Notes under the pieces: generated by a model
Told to the model about the DNA's origin: nothing
The model's database searches: none
The model's input: the letters and a program-made list of their open reading frames with translations, nothing else
Translations under genes and position numbers: made by a program
Source: CATOSP01 sp965216155
GTDB taxonomy: Bacteria; Chloroflexota; Dehalococcoidia; Lucifugimonadales; UBA3495
Length of the DNA: 64,000 bases
Direction of reading: 5' to 3'
NCBI GenBank assembly: GCA_965216155.1
Contig: CBDCFD010000007.1
Location: 124,001 to 188,000, forward strand
Shown here: positions 50,233 to 59,255 of the stretch, piece after piece
Position numbering within the stretch: the stretch's first letter is position 1
How the letters are laid out: every line of letters starts with the position of its first letter

Positions 50233-52095
50233 ATGTGCGGGATCGTCGGATATGTAGGTGACCAGCAGGCCTGGCCGATTATACTGGAGGGCCTTCAACA
50301 CCTGGAGTACAGGGGCTACGACAGCGCGGGCATCGCTGTCCTAAATACCTTAGGTGAAATGCAGGTCCGGAAGACCGTGGGCAAGGTCGGAGGGCTCGTC
50401 ACTACCAACGGAAAAGACACGCCCCAAGGAACGATGGGGTTGGGACACACCCGCTGGGCCACCCACGGCAGACCGTCATTCGACAACGGCCATCCCCATA
50501 CCGACTGCCACGGGCGTATCGCGGTGGTGCATAACGGCATCGTCGAAAACTTCACCGAGCTAAGAGCTCGCCTTCAAGACGCAGGGCACCAGTTCATATC
50601 CGAGACGGACACCGAGGTCATCCCCCACATCATCGAAGAAGGGATAGACCAGGGCCTCAGTTTCGACCAGGCGTTCTCGAGGATGGGTCGGACCGTTAGG
50701 GGCTCCCAGGCCATTACTGCGACCTGCAAGGACTGCCGCGATACGATCTGGGCCATGCGGCTGGGCCACGCCGGGGGTATCGTGGTAGCCCACGAGAACG
50801 GGCAAGGAATCGTCGGCAGTGACCTGCCAGCCGTGGTGCCCCTCCTCCGCCGGTCCAACTCGGTAGGCCGCGTCGGTTTCCTCGATTCCGGCGAAATGGC
50901 GGAGGTCACCCGCGAGGGCGTGAAATACCGTGACCTCGACGGCCGAGCCATCGACAAACGTCTCCAGACAGTCTCGCCGGAGGACGTGCTGATAGACAAG
51001 GGCGGCTACCGCCATTTCATGCTAAAGGAGATTCACGAACAGCCGCAAGTGGTGGCCAGCGTCCTGCGCAACCGGGTCAATTTTCAACATGGCAGGGTCG
51101 ACCTCTCCGAAATTCCCTTCTCCGAACAAGAGGTCAGAGACTTCCAGCGGGTCGTGCTGATAGGATGCGGCACGAGCCTCCACGCCGCCCAGGTTGGCCG
51201 GCACCTGGTGGAACAACTTGCTGGAATTCCCGCCGAGGCGGAGAGCGCCTCCGAATACCGCTACCGGGAACCCTTCCTCGATGAGCGGACCCTGGTGGTC
51301 TCCATCACCCAATCGGGGGAAACGGCCGACACCGTAGCCGCGATGGAGATGGTGCGGAGCACGGGCGCTAGGCTGATTACGATCTGCAACGTCGAAGGCA
51401 GCCAGACCTCCCGCCTGGCCGAGGGCACGCTGTACATGCGCTCGGGTATCGAAATTGGCGTGGCCAGCACCAAGACTTTCATCGCGTCTTTGACTGTTCT
51501 GAGCCTGCTGGCAGCTTACCTGGGCCAGACCAGAGAGTTCTTGAGCCCCCACGATGTTCGCAGGCTGATGGACGATCTGGCCCAGTGTCCCCGGCTCATG
51601 GGCGACATGCTGACCGACACCGCCACTTACGCGCGGCTGGCGCGGCGCTTCAACGGCTTCGATAACTTCCTTTACCTGGGTCGAGGCATCAACGCTTGCA
51701 TCGCAATGGAGGGTGCGCTAAAGCTGAAAGAGATCAGCTACGTCCACGCCGAAGGCTACGCCGCTGGCGAAATGAAGCATGGCCCGATTGCCTTGATCGA
51801 CCAGCGGATGGCGACGCTGGCGGTGGCGCCGAAGAACAGCCTCTATGACAAGATGGTCAACAACATCCAGGAAGTGAAGGCCCGGGACGGTGTTGTCCTT
51901 GCCCTCGCCACCGAAGGGGACGAGGACATCGTCTCCCAGGTGGACGAAGTGGTGTATATCCCCCGGTGCGGGGAATTGCTGAACCCGATTCTGGCCACGA
52001 TTCCCATGCAATTATTGGCCTACCATATCGCCGTATTGCGCGGCTGCGACGTGGACCAACCCCGCAACCTTGCCAAGTCGGTTACCGTAGAGTGA
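50233..52095 (+). CDS. glmS: Glutamine--fructose-6-phosphate aminotransferase
   Basis: 620 residues. It starts MCGIVGYVGDQQA, so processing of Met exposes the Cys nucleophile of the class II glutamine amidotransferase. LEYRGYDSAGIAVL, GHTRWATHGRPSFDNGHPH, HNGIVENFTEL and SETDTEVIPHII follow. Two SIS isomerase domains follow, with IGCGTSLHAAQVGRHLVEQLAGI, ISQSGETADTVAAMEM, GIEIGVASTKTFIASL and KEISYVHAEGYAAGEMKHGPIALID. It makes glucosamine-6-phosphate, the first step of cell-wall amino-sugar synthesis. Length and all motifs are normal. A terminator-like hairpin lies about 200 bp downstream. Confidence 0.97.
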   Translation: MCGIVGYVGDQQAWPIILEGLQHLEYRGYDSAGIAVLNTLGEMQVRKTVGKVGGLVTTNGKDTPQGTMGLGHTRWATHGRPSFDNGHPHTDCHGRIAVVHNGIVENFTELRARLQDAGHQFISETDTEVIPHIIEEGIDQGLSFDQAFSRMGRTVRGSQAITATCKDCRDTIWAMRLGHAGGIVVAHENGQGIVGSDLPAVVPLLRRSNSVGRVGFLDSGEMAEVTREGVKYRDLDGRAIDKRLQTVSPEDVLIDKGGYRHFMLKEIHEQPQVVASVLRNRVNFQHGRVDLSEIPFSEQEVRDFQRVVLIGCGTSLHAAQVGRHLVEQLAGIPAEAESASEYRYREPFLDERTLVVSITQSGETADTVAAMEMVRSTGARLITICNVEGSQTSRLAEGTLYMRSGIEIGVASTKTFIASLTVLSLLAAYLGQTREFLSPHDVRRLMDDLAQCPRLMGDMLTDTATYARLARRFNGFDNFLYLGRGINACIAMEGALKLKEISYVHAEGYAAGEMKHGPIALIDQRMATLAVAPKNSLYDKMVNNIQEVKARDGVVLALATEGDEDIVSQVDEVVYIPRCGELLNPILATIPMQLLAYHIAVLRGCDVDQPRNLAKSVTVE

Positions 52096-52298
52096 TCGAG
52101 CTCCACCAGTTACCGTGAACCTACGCACCATCTCCGGTCCCGCCAACTTACCGCCCTTTACCGGGTCGGCCCTGACCGGCGCTCCTTACACCGGTTGGGC
52201 GGCCCGGATGGTGTCATGGCTGCCTCCAACTCCGTCCAATGCCGTGTGCGTATTCGTTGAATAAACAGCGCGGCGGTGCCATGATATGTAAAATAAAA

Positions 52299-52325
52299 AG
52301 CAGGGTGAAAAACCTGCTCATTTTT
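52299..52325 (+). terminator. Short hairpin terminator before treT
   Basis: AGCAGG (52299-52304), loop GTGAAAAA and CCTGCT (52313-52318), then CATTTTT. A 6-bp stem with a T run, in the glmS-treT gap. Confidence 0.55.
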
Positions 52326-52354
52326 GATTCTTGCTGAGGGGGATTTCTGCCCGG

Positions 52355-53701
52355 ATGTACTTCAGAATGGGCCTCCCACCGGTCGAGTTTAAAGATTACG
52401 TTCCGTTGATGCCGACCGAAATGGTCAGTGAGTTGACTACCATCGCCGAGGAACTCCGGGGCATGACCGTCGCCCACATCAATAGCACGGCAACAGGCGG
52501 CGGCGTAGCTGAAATCCTGCAGTCAATGGTCCCCTTGATGAACTCCCTGGGGATCAAGACTGAACGCATCGTCATCGACCCGCCACCCGCCTTTTTCAAC
52601 GTGACCAAGCAGATTCACAACATGCTCCAGGGTGCTCCAGGCTCTCTGTCCAGGGAAGAATGGGACACGTATCAGGGAGCGATTCAGGAAGTGGCCGCGG
52701 CGTTCCAAAAGGACAAAATTCAATACGACGTCTGGTTTATCCACGACCCCCAGGTCCTCCCACTCGCCCATCTCTTGCCAAGAGACCCTGGTTCCACATG
52801 GGTATGGATAGGTCACATTGACCTGACTTCCCCTAACAAGGGGCTCATGGACTCCCTGCTGCCATTCTTCTCCAATTACGACCGGCTCGTGTTCCCGCTG
52901 GACACATACGTCCCAACAGTTGTCCGGGGCGTGAAACCGGTCGTAATAGCGCCGCCGGGCATAGACCCTCTGAGCGAGAAGAACGTTGCCCTTGGCGAGT
53001 CCGAAGCCAGCGACATCGTGGCCGCCATGGGGATCGACCCGGCCCGGCCGGTGGTAACCCAGGTGTCCCGGTTCGATGCCTGGAAAGACCCCTGGGGCGT
53101 AATCGACGCCTATCGCCAGGCCCGCCGGGAGATACCGGGCCTCCAGTTGGCCATGTTGGGAATCATACAAGCGACCGACGATCCGGAAGCCTACGACATG
53201 GTAAACAGCATCAACGAGTATGCGGGAAGAGACCCGGACATCCACATCTACGCCAGTGCCGACGACCTGCCCTGCTCCGTAGATTTGCTTGTAAACGCCT
53301 TCCAAACCGCGTCTCGCGTGGTGATCCAGAAGTCTACCCGCGAGGGTTTCGGCCTCACCGTGACCGAGGCGATGTGGAAGGGCAAGGCGATGATCGGCGG
53401 CAACGTAGGCGGCATACGCATCCAGATACAGGACGGCGTGAACGGGTACCTCGTAGACTCGCCGGAGCAGTGCGGTTCGCGCATCGTAGACTTGCTCCAG
53501 GACTCGGATCTCAGTTCGCGGCTCGGCCGGGCCGCCCGGGAGAGTGTGCAGCGGAACTATCTGCTGCCCAGACTGACCCTCGACTACCTCAGGGCGGCGC
53601 GGGCCAGCCAAATGGAAAACCGTCACCGCAACGGGTCAGGCCACACCGGAAATTCTATAGTACACGGCGGTCCCGGCCTCACAACCCGCGTGATGACCTA
53701 G
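52355..53701 (+). CDS. treT: Trehalose synthase-type glycosyltransferase (TreT, GT4)
   Basis: About 448 residues from ATG 52355 (GAGGGGG upstream; ATG 52367 and TTG 52331 are alternatives). The N-terminal VAHINSTATGGGVAEILQSMVPLMNSLGI is the TreT signature. WFIHDPQVLPLAHLL, WVWIGHIDLTSP, PPGIDPLS, TQVSRFDAWKDPWGVIDAYR and the GT4 donor-binding block STREGFGLTVTEAMWKGKAMIGGNVGGI follow. TreT joins NDP-glucose and glucose to trehalose in one step and is common in archaea and Chloroflexota-like bacteria. The product serves as compatible solute. The C-terminal 20 residues are low complexity. Confidence 0.87.
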   Translation: MYFRMGLPPVEFKDYVPLMPTEMVSELTTIAEELRGMTVAHINSTATGGGVAEILQSMVPLMNSLGIKTERIVIDPPPAFFNVTKQIHNMLQGAPGSLSREEWDTYQGAIQEVAAAFQKDKIQYDVWFIHDPQVLPLAHLLPRDPGSTWVWIGHIDLTSPNKGLMDSLLPFFSNYDRLVFPLDTYVPTVVRGVKPVVIAPPGIDPLSEKNVALGESEASDIVAAMGIDPARPVVTQVSRFDAWKDPWGVIDAYRQARREIPGLQLAMLGIIQATDDPEAYDMVNSINEYAGRDPDIHIYASADDLPCSVDLLVNAFQTASRVVIQKSTREGFGLTVTEAMWKGKAMIGGNVGGIRIQIQDGVNGYLVDSPEQCGSRIVDLLQDSDLSSRLGRAARESVQRNYLLPRLTLDYLRAARASQMENRHRNGSGHTGNSIVHGGPGLTTRVMT

Positions 53702-54411
53702 ACAAACGTTATGCCCGCCCACACGGTGATTCCTGCGAAGGACGGGACCCGGAAATGCCGCGGAGAAAAAACCTAACTGTCAGGGGCCACCCCTGGAATC
53801 CGGCTCAAAGCCTGCCCCGTACTGGATACGGGGGCCTGAATGACGGTTGGCGTCCCGTGTTTGAGTTTCCTCCCCCTTGAGTGAGAGGAGAGAGGCATCG
53901 CAGGGCAATCGCGTCTTGAATCGGACTGCTGACACCCCGCCCTTCCCATCTGGGGTGACCATCCCTTACTATAATCCTTGTCGTAATCCCGTCCCGGTCC
54001 AAATCCCTAACCCGCCACCCAGGGCCAATGTACCAAAATGGCGCACAATTTCCCTAAAATAAATTCTCTAGCTTCAGAACACCCGGATGTGTGCCATCGC
54101 ACCATATCCAAAACTGAAGGAGCAAACCAGCCGGCGCCATGAGTCCTAGCTCTGAAATTAACGCCTTGTGGTCCCGCGTCAGTGTTGAAAACCAACCGCC
54201 CGGACACTGGCGTCTCCTTCCGACCCTGCTGCCCCGGACCCCATCGCCGTAAGGGCCACGCTTGTGGGCCTGTCCCGGCCGTAAGGAGGTTAAGATGCCA
54301 TTGCCCTGAGAGGCATTTTTCTTGCCTACAACTTCCACTTGGGGTAGAGTCTTAGCTGACGCTTGAATGTGCTACAAAACCGAGCCGGTTACTAGACTTG
54401 CGGAGTGTGGG
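53702..54411. other. Long intergenic region with repeat copy C
   Basis: About 710 bp with no convincing gene. It holds dispersed repeat copy C (53726-53846). Toward the end a promoter-like pair TTGCCT (54322-54327), 17 bp, TAGAGT (54345-54350) lies 62 bp before the phosphonoacetate-hydrolase-like gene. Short open frames here have no recognisable product. Confidence 0.55.
53726..53846 (+). repeat. Dispersed repeat, copy C
   Basis: Begins GTGATTCCTGCGAAGGACGG, continues with GACCCGGAAATGCC and ends with GCCCCGTACTGGATACGGGG, then GCCTGAATGACGG. It is the most diverged of the three copies at its start; the hairpin core is identical to copies A and B. Confidence 0.75.
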
Positions 54412-55545
54412 ATGGCCAAGACTACGGTCCTGATAATGGTCGACGGGTTCGGCCCCGAATATGCCGCCACTTGCCCGATGCCCAACCTTCAAGAGCTGGC
54501 TTCGAAGGGCCTCATGATCGAAGGCAAAGGGATCATGCCTTCGGTAACCAACGTGAACAATGTTTCCCTGGTCACGGCCAGCTATCCCGAGACCCACGGC
54601 ATCACCTCCAACTACTGGTACAACCGAAGTTCCGGCGTTGAGTTGTACATGGAGTCTGGCGAGTACATCGAGGCTGAAACCATTTTCCAGCGGGCCGAGA
54701 AGCAGGGAGCGCGCAGCCTCCTGGTGACAGCCAAGGACAAGCTCCGGCGGCTACTGGGGAACGGGGCCACGCTGAGCATTTCTTCTGAGCAGGCGCCGGA
54801 CTGGGTAGTCAACCTGGCCGGGCCGCCCCCTCCCATTTACTCCCTGGAAGTCAACCAATGGGTAATCAACACTGCTAACCGGATCCTGGAACGGGAACAT
54901 TACGACCTGGTCTACCTGGCCACCACCGACTACGCCATGCACACCTACGCGCCGGAAGAACCCGAGTCGTTCAAGCACCTGGAGCTTATCGACGGGGCTA
55001 TCGGGAAAATCGTGGACACCCTGTCCGACGTGGATCTGATGGTCACGGCCGACCATGGAATGTCGGCCAAAAGCCGAATGATCGACCTTCACTCCGAGCT
55101 TGCACAGCAAGGCATCCAGTCCCAGGTAGTGCCTATAATCAAGGACATGTACACGGTGCACCACTCCAACCTGGGAGGGTGTATCTACGTGTACCTCGAT
55201 GACCGGCGCCGGGACACGGCGGTGCAAATCTTGGAGGCTTTGGACGGCGTGGACCGGGCTATGACGCGAGAGACCGCCGCCGCCGAGTTTCAACTAATGC
55301 CGGAACGGACGGGTGACCTGATGGTCCTGGGCGCTCCCGATGTAGTCTTCGGAGACCCGGAGCAGGTCACAATGCCTACTTCCCTTCGGTCTCACGGGTC
55401 CCTTCATGAAGACCGGGTGCCAATCATCGCCTACGGCAACGGCTTCGACGGCTTCCGCTTCCGGGAAAACAAAGACCTGGGCCGGTTCGTGTTCGAGAGG
55501 GTCCTCGGCGAGACTCCTGCGTCCGCGTTGACCCAACAGGACTGA
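54412..55545 (+). CDS. Phosphonoacetate hydrolase-like alkaline phosphatase-superfamily protein
   Basis: 377 residues from ATG 54412 (GGAG 6 nt upstream). TVLIMVDGFGPEYAAT has the metal-binding Asp, and IMPSVTNVNNVSLVTASYPETHGITSNYWYN the Thr nucleophile region (PS.TN.N). LLVTAKDKLRRLLGNG, LVYLATTDYAMHTYAPEEPESFKHLELIDGAIGKI, MVTADHGMSAKS and LRSHGSLHEDRVPIIAYG give the remaining metal ligands and match phosphonoacetate hydrolase (PhnA) more closely than generic phosphodiesterases. PhnA cleaves the C-P bond of phosphonoacetate to acetate and phosphate. The neighbour thrB is 5 bp downstream, which gives no phosphonate context, so a related diesterase or other activity remains possible. Confidence 0.78.
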   Translation: MAKTTVLIMVDGFGPEYAATCPMPNLQELASKGLMIEGKGIMPSVTNVNNVSLVTASYPETHGITSNYWYNRSSGVELYMESGEYIEAETIFQRAEKQGARSLLVTAKDKLRRLLGNGATLSISSEQAPDWVVNLAGPPPPIYSLEVNQWVINTANRILEREHYDLVYLATTDYAMHTYAPEEPESFKHLELIDGAIGKIVDTLSDVDLMVTADHGMSAKSRMIDLHSELAQQGIQSQVVPIIKDMYTVHHSNLGGCIYVYLDDRRRDTAVQILEALDGVDRAMTRETAAAEFQLMPERTGDLMVLGAPDVVFGDPEQVTMPTSLRSHGSLHEDRVPIIAYGNGFDGFRFRENKDLGRFVFERVLGETPASALTQQD

Positions 55546-55550
55546 TTCCA

Positions 55551-56504
55551 ATGCCTGACGATACTCCTGTTCAAACCCAGGTCCGCGTCAAAGCCCCGGC
55601 CACCACGGCCAACATGGGGCCGGGCTTCGACTGTCTGGGAATGGCCCTGGACCTCTGGAACACTATGGAAGTAGTATTCCCGGAGGCTCCCGCCACGGAC
55701 AAGGGGCCCTTGGTCCGCATCATTGGGGAGGGCCTGGGCGAACTTTCAGAAGACGATACCAACCTGGTCTACCGGTCTATGGCATTCCTCTTCCGTGAAG
55801 CCGGCAGGGAGATGCCCCCGGTCAGACTGATCTGCCATAACGAGATTCCGCTGGCGCGGGGCCTTGGGAGCAGCGCCGCCGCCATCGCCGGTGGCCTGGT
55901 TGCGGCAAATGCCATGTGTTCCCGCTTGTTCAACTCCAACGAGTTGCTGGAGATGGCGGCCACCATCGAAGGGCATCCGGACAACGTGGCCGCGGCGGTA
56001 CTGGGCGGTCTGCAATTGGTGGTCGCGGACCAGCAGCAACTATATACAGCGCCCATAGCCCTGCCTCCGGAGCTTCACGCCGTCTTGTTCATCCCTGAAT
56101 ACAGGATCGCCACCGCCGATGCCCGGGCCGCATTGCCCGAGACGGTCCCGCTGGGCGACGCTGTGCGCAACGTGGGACGCGCCGCGTTGCTGGTGGCGGG
56201 GATGGCGACCAACCACCCCGAATACCTCTCCGTGGCCACCGAGGACCGATTGCACCAGCCCTACCGGCAAAAGCTCTTTCCCCCGATGAAGCTGCTGTTC
56301 CAGGCGGCGAGGGACGCCGGAGCCTTGGGCGTGTTTCTGTCGGGCAGCGGTTCCACCGTCCTGGCCTTGACCAAGGGGCGGGAGATGACCGTCGCCTACG
56401 AGATGGCCGAGGCGGCCAGGCAGGCGAACGTGGAAGGAAAGCTTCAAGTGGTCCAGCCCGCGATTCTGGGCGCTCACTTGGTTGATTCAGGTCAAGCGGC
56501 GTAG
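55551..56504 (+). CDS. thrB: Homoserine kinase
   Basis: 317 residues. A GHMP-family kinase: VRVKAPATTANMGPGFDCLGMALDLWN at the N terminus, IPLARGLGSSAAAIAGGLVAANAM as the ATP-binding GLGSSAA motif, GHPDNVAAAVLGGLQLV and GVFLSGSGSTVLALTKG as the third motif. It phosphorylates homoserine in threonine synthesis. It begins 5 bp after the phosphonoacetate-hydrolase-like gene, so the two are probably co-transcribed; lysC follows after one small gene. This places two aspartate-pathway genes close together. Confidence 0.95.
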   Translation: MPDDTPVQTQVRVKAPATTANMGPGFDCLGMALDLWNTMEVVFPEAPATDKGPLVRIIGEGLGELSEDDTNLVYRSMAFLFREAGREMPPVRLICHNEIPLARGLGSSAAAIAGGLVAANAMCSRLFNSNELLEMAATIEGHPDNVAAAVLGGLQLVVADQQQLYTAPIALPPELHAVLFIPEYRIATADARAALPETVPLGDAVRNVGRAALLVAGMATNHPEYLSVATEDRLHQPYRQKLFPPMKLLFQAARDAGALGVFLSGSGSTVLALTKGREMTVAYEMAEAARQANVEGKLQVVQPAILGAHLVDSGQAA

Positions 56505-56643
56505 CGCGGCGGGAACCAGCATTTTGGATAACTGAGACCATCAGACGAGGGACACAAGGGAATCCGTCTGGAGCATATTATACCAGTGGCGGGCTGCATA
56601 CTTTACCCTGTTCGCCATCCAGAACACAGCGGGCATTTCTCTG

Positions 56644-57048
56644 TTGTGCTGGTACGAGATTACGGAAACGACTCAGGACAGCGCCGCCGAGACCGCCCTG
56701 GCCATCTTCATGGGCATAGGACTGATAGGCGCAGGGTCGGCCACCACGGTCATAACCATCATGGAGACAGCGAGGTCAATCATGGTTATAGCGGCAAGTT
56801 TGGAAGATTGGCTCAAGAAAAGGGAACAGGCAAGGATGGAAAAGAGGGTCAAAGAAGTAACTGCGGAAGTGGCCGTGAAAGTTCGGGTGGAAACGCTTGC
56901 GGAAGTCCACAAAGCATGGTCTGAGTGGAACCGGCGGCGGCTGGAAGCTGAGGCCAACGGCGAACCCTTTGACGAATCGCCGCCTGACTTTAGCCAAACG
57001 GGGCCAACCGCGGACGGTCGATTTTCCCCGCCGCCTGCCGGGGCATAG
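56644..57048 (+). CDS. Membrane coiled-coil protein of unknown function
   Basis: 134 residues from TTG 56644. The frame is open upstream to 56533, and that stretch looks coding (WSILYQWRAAYFTLFAIQNTAGISLL, hydrophobic), but it has no ATG, GTG or TTG start; the native start may have been lost or be an unusual codon. The protein has transmembrane segments (ALAIFMGIGLIGAGSATTVITIM and SIMVIAASL) and a C-terminal charged coiled-coil (LKKREQARMEKRVKEVTAEVAVKVRVETLAEVHKAWSEWNRRRLEAEANG). It lies between thrB and lysC. No function is known. Confidence 0.55.
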   Translation: MCWYEITETTQDSAAETALAIFMGIGLIGAGSATTVITIMETARSIMVIAASLEDWLKKREQARMEKRVKEVTAEVAVKVRVETLAEVHKAWSEWNRRRLEAEANGEPFDESPPDFSQTGPTADGRFSPPPAGA

Positions 57049-57060
57049 GAGAAAACCGGT

Positions 57061-58287
57061 TTGCCCCTGATTGTTCAGAAATACGGCGGGAGTTCGGTTG
57101 CCGACGCCGAGAGAATCAAGAACGTGGCGTCTCGCATCGCGCGTTCCAAGGACGCCGGAGCCGACATCGTCGCGGTGGTCTCGGCCATGGGCGACACCAC
57201 CGACGAACTTATCGGCCTCGCCCAGTCCGTAGCGCCTCAGCCCGACCCCAGGGAGTTGGACCTGCTGCTCTCCACCGGGGAGTTGGTGTCCTGCACTTTG
57301 TTGACCATGGCCCTTCGCACCCTGGGTTACCCGGCCATCAGTCTCAGCGGCGAGCAAGCCGGTATCCACACCGACACCACCTACGGCAAGGCGCGTATCA
57401 GCCGGGTCGATACCGCCAGAGTCCGGCAAGAACTGGAAAAAGGTCAGCTCATAGTCGTTGCCGGTTTTCAGGGAGTGACGGAAGACCTGGACGTGACGAC
57501 CCTTGGCCGCGGCGGTTCGGACACCACCGCCGTCGCCCTGGCCGCTGCGATGGGCGCACAACGCTGCGAAATCTACACCGACGTAGACGGCATCTACACA
57601 GCCGATCCACGGCTGGCGCCGGAAGCGCGGAAGCTGGAGGAGATCGGCTACCAGGAGATGCTTGAATTGGCCAGCTACGGGGCCAAGATGCACCCCCGGT
57701 CAATCGAACTCGGCATGGCTTACGGCGTCCCTATCTATGTAGCGTCCAGCTTCAACGACACACCCGGAACCCTGATTCATCAAGGACCCGACGAGGCCCC
57801 TGTGGAAGATCGAATTAAAGTCACCGGAATCGCCTGTACCACCAACGTCGCAAAAATCACCGTCCGCGGCGTCACCGACCGCCCCGGTATTGCTGCCGCC
57901 CTGTTCGAGCCCCTGGCGCAGGTGGGGGTGAACGTGGACACCATAGTCCAGAACGCCAGCGCCGAACGGACAACCGATATCAGCTTCACGGTTAGCCGTA
58001 CCGACTTGCCCGGAGCACTCCGCCAAGTCGAAGGGATATTGGGAGACCTGGGCGCCACCGGTGTCATCTCCCACTCCTCTCTGGCCTCGGTCAGCATCGT
58101 TGGGTCCGGAATGCAGAACTCGCCGGGATACGCCTCCAGAATGTTCCGCACTCTGGCAGACGGCGGGATCAATATTGATATGATCACCACCTCGGAAATT
58201 CGCATCTCCTGCATCATCAGAGAAGACCAGGTAGGACAGGCAGTCCAACTGCTCCACCGGGGTTTTCAGTTAGAAGAAGACCACTAG
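57061..58287 (+). CDS. lysC: Aspartate kinase
   Basis: 408 residues from TTG 57061 (AGGAG 9 nt upstream). IVQKYGGSSVADAERIKNVASRI is the signature KYGGSS. VVVSAMGDTTDELI, LLSTGELVSCTLLTMAL, TTLGRGGSDTTAVALAAAMGAQRCEIYTDVDGIYTADPR and SYGAKMHPRSIEL complete the kinase. Two ACT regulatory domains follow (VAKITVRGVTDRPGIAAALFEPLAQVGVNVDTI and VSIVGSGMQNSPGYASRMFRTLADGGINIDMI), typical of lysine/threonine-inhibited enzymes. It catalyses the first step of the aspartate family pathway. The thrB neighbour supports coordinated regulation. Confidence 0.96.
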   Translation: MPLIVQKYGGSSVADAERIKNVASRIARSKDAGADIVAVVSAMGDTTDELIGLAQSVAPQPDPRELDLLLSTGELVSCTLLTMALRTLGYPAISLSGEQAGIHTDTTYGKARISRVDTARVRQELEKGQLIVVAGFQGVTEDLDVTTLGRGGSDTTAVALAAAMGAQRCEIYTDVDGIYTADPRLAPEARKLEEIGYQEMLELASYGAKMHPRSIELGMAYGVPIYVASSFNDTPGTLIHQGPDEAPVEDRIKVTGIACTTNVAKITVRGVTDRPGIAAALFEPLAQVGVNVDTIVQNASAERTTDISFTVSRTDLPGALRQVEGILGDLGATGVISHSSLASVSIVGSGMQNSPGYASRMFRTLADGGINIDMITTSEIRISCIIREDQVGQAVQLLHRGFQLEEDH

Positions 58288-58308
58288 AAGAGGACCGCTG
58301 ACAAGACT

Positions 58309-59142
58309 TTGGCGGACGAACCCGTCTTCCTTTCCATAGTTGTTCCCGTTTTCAACGAAGAACCCCGTATCCAGGGGACCCTGGACGAGATGCTGGTCTT
58401 CCTGGACGGTTTTCCCTGTTCCTGGGAAGTGTTGGTCTCCGACGATGGCAGCGCAGATTCCTCCAAGGCGCTGATCGCACCCTACCTCCACCGCTCGCCC
58501 CACGTGCGTCTCCTTAGCCTGACGCACAAGGGAAAGGGTTGGGCGGTCAAGAGGGGTATGTTGGCGGCCAAAGGGGATTACCGGGTCCTGTGCGACGCCG
58601 ACCTTTCGGTCCCCATCGAGCAGGTGGAACGGCTTCTGCCCCCGCAGTTGGAAGGAGTCGACGTCGCTCTCGGCTCCAGGGAGGCGCAGGACTCCAGGCG
58701 CATCGGCGAGCCCGGAAGCCGCCACGCTCTGGGAAGAGTGTACAACGTCCTGGTCCGTCTGTTGGCTCTCCCCGGCCTCAAGGACACCCAATGCGGATTC
58801 AAATGCTTCAGTAGCCGAGTCGTGCCGCAGCTCTTCGGCGCTCAAACGCTGGACGGTTTTGGTTTCGATGTAGAAGTCTTATTCGTAGCCCGAAAGGCCG
58901 GGATGTCGGTGCGTGAGGTCGGAGTGGACTGGTACTACCGGGAACATAGCAAGGTGCGCCCACTTCGGGACGCGATTGCGATGGGCCTCGACCTGTTGAA
59001 GATGCTCTGGCGGCACCGCCGGACGGGGATGCTCTCCCCCGCCCCCATGATGCCCCCGCACCGCCTACGCCAGACTATGCACGATCAATCTTGGCGCCCA
59101 GGCGTAAAAGTTCCCGCTGAAAGAGCGCGAAAAAAGCCTTGA
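58309..59142 (+). CDS. Glycosyltransferase family 2 (dolichyl-phosphate glucosyltransferase-like)
   Basis: 277 residues from TTG 58309. LSIVVPVFNEEPRIQGTLDEMLVFL, VLVSDDGSADSSKALIAPYL (nucleotide-sugar-binding DDGS), LLSLTHKGKGWAVKRGMLAAKGDYRVLCDADLSVPIEQVERLL (DxD-like DAD), DVALGSREAQDSRR and the TQCGFKCFSSRVV block match eukaryote-like polyprenyl-phosphate glucosyltransferases of family 2. No transmembrane helix is evident. Probably loads sugar onto a polyprenyl-phosphate for glycolipid or cell-surface glycan. The C-terminal basic tail is unassigned. Confidence 0.88.
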   Translation: MADEPVFLSIVVPVFNEEPRIQGTLDEMLVFLDGFPCSWEVLVSDDGSADSSKALIAPYLHRSPHVRLLSLTHKGKGWAVKRGMLAAKGDYRVLCDADLSVPIEQVERLLPPQLEGVDVALGSREAQDSRRIGEPGSRHALGRVYNVLVRLLALPGLKDTQCGFKCFSSRVVPQLFGAQTLDGFGFDVEVLFVARKAGMSVREVGVDWYYREHSKVRPLRDAIAMGLDLLKMLWRHRRTGMLSPAPMMPPHRLRQTMHDQSWRPGVKVPAERARKKP

Positions 59143-59255
59143 CCCTTCCCGTGCTGATAGTGTAACAAGGTACTTCAAATTACATAAACCGCACGGCGCG
59201 ATTCCCCAGCCGGGACCACGGCCATGCGAGAGTACAGAGCACCATTGGAGTTGGC

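Noticed and set aside
52523..53626. 367-codon minus-strand frame opposite treT
   Set aside because: Shadow of a well-conserved glycosyltransferase gene; His/Arg/Gly-rich and without motifs.
53877..54338. Several short open frames between treT and the PhnA-like gene
   Set aside because: No ribosome-binding sites or protein-like composition; part of the region flanks a dispersed repeat.
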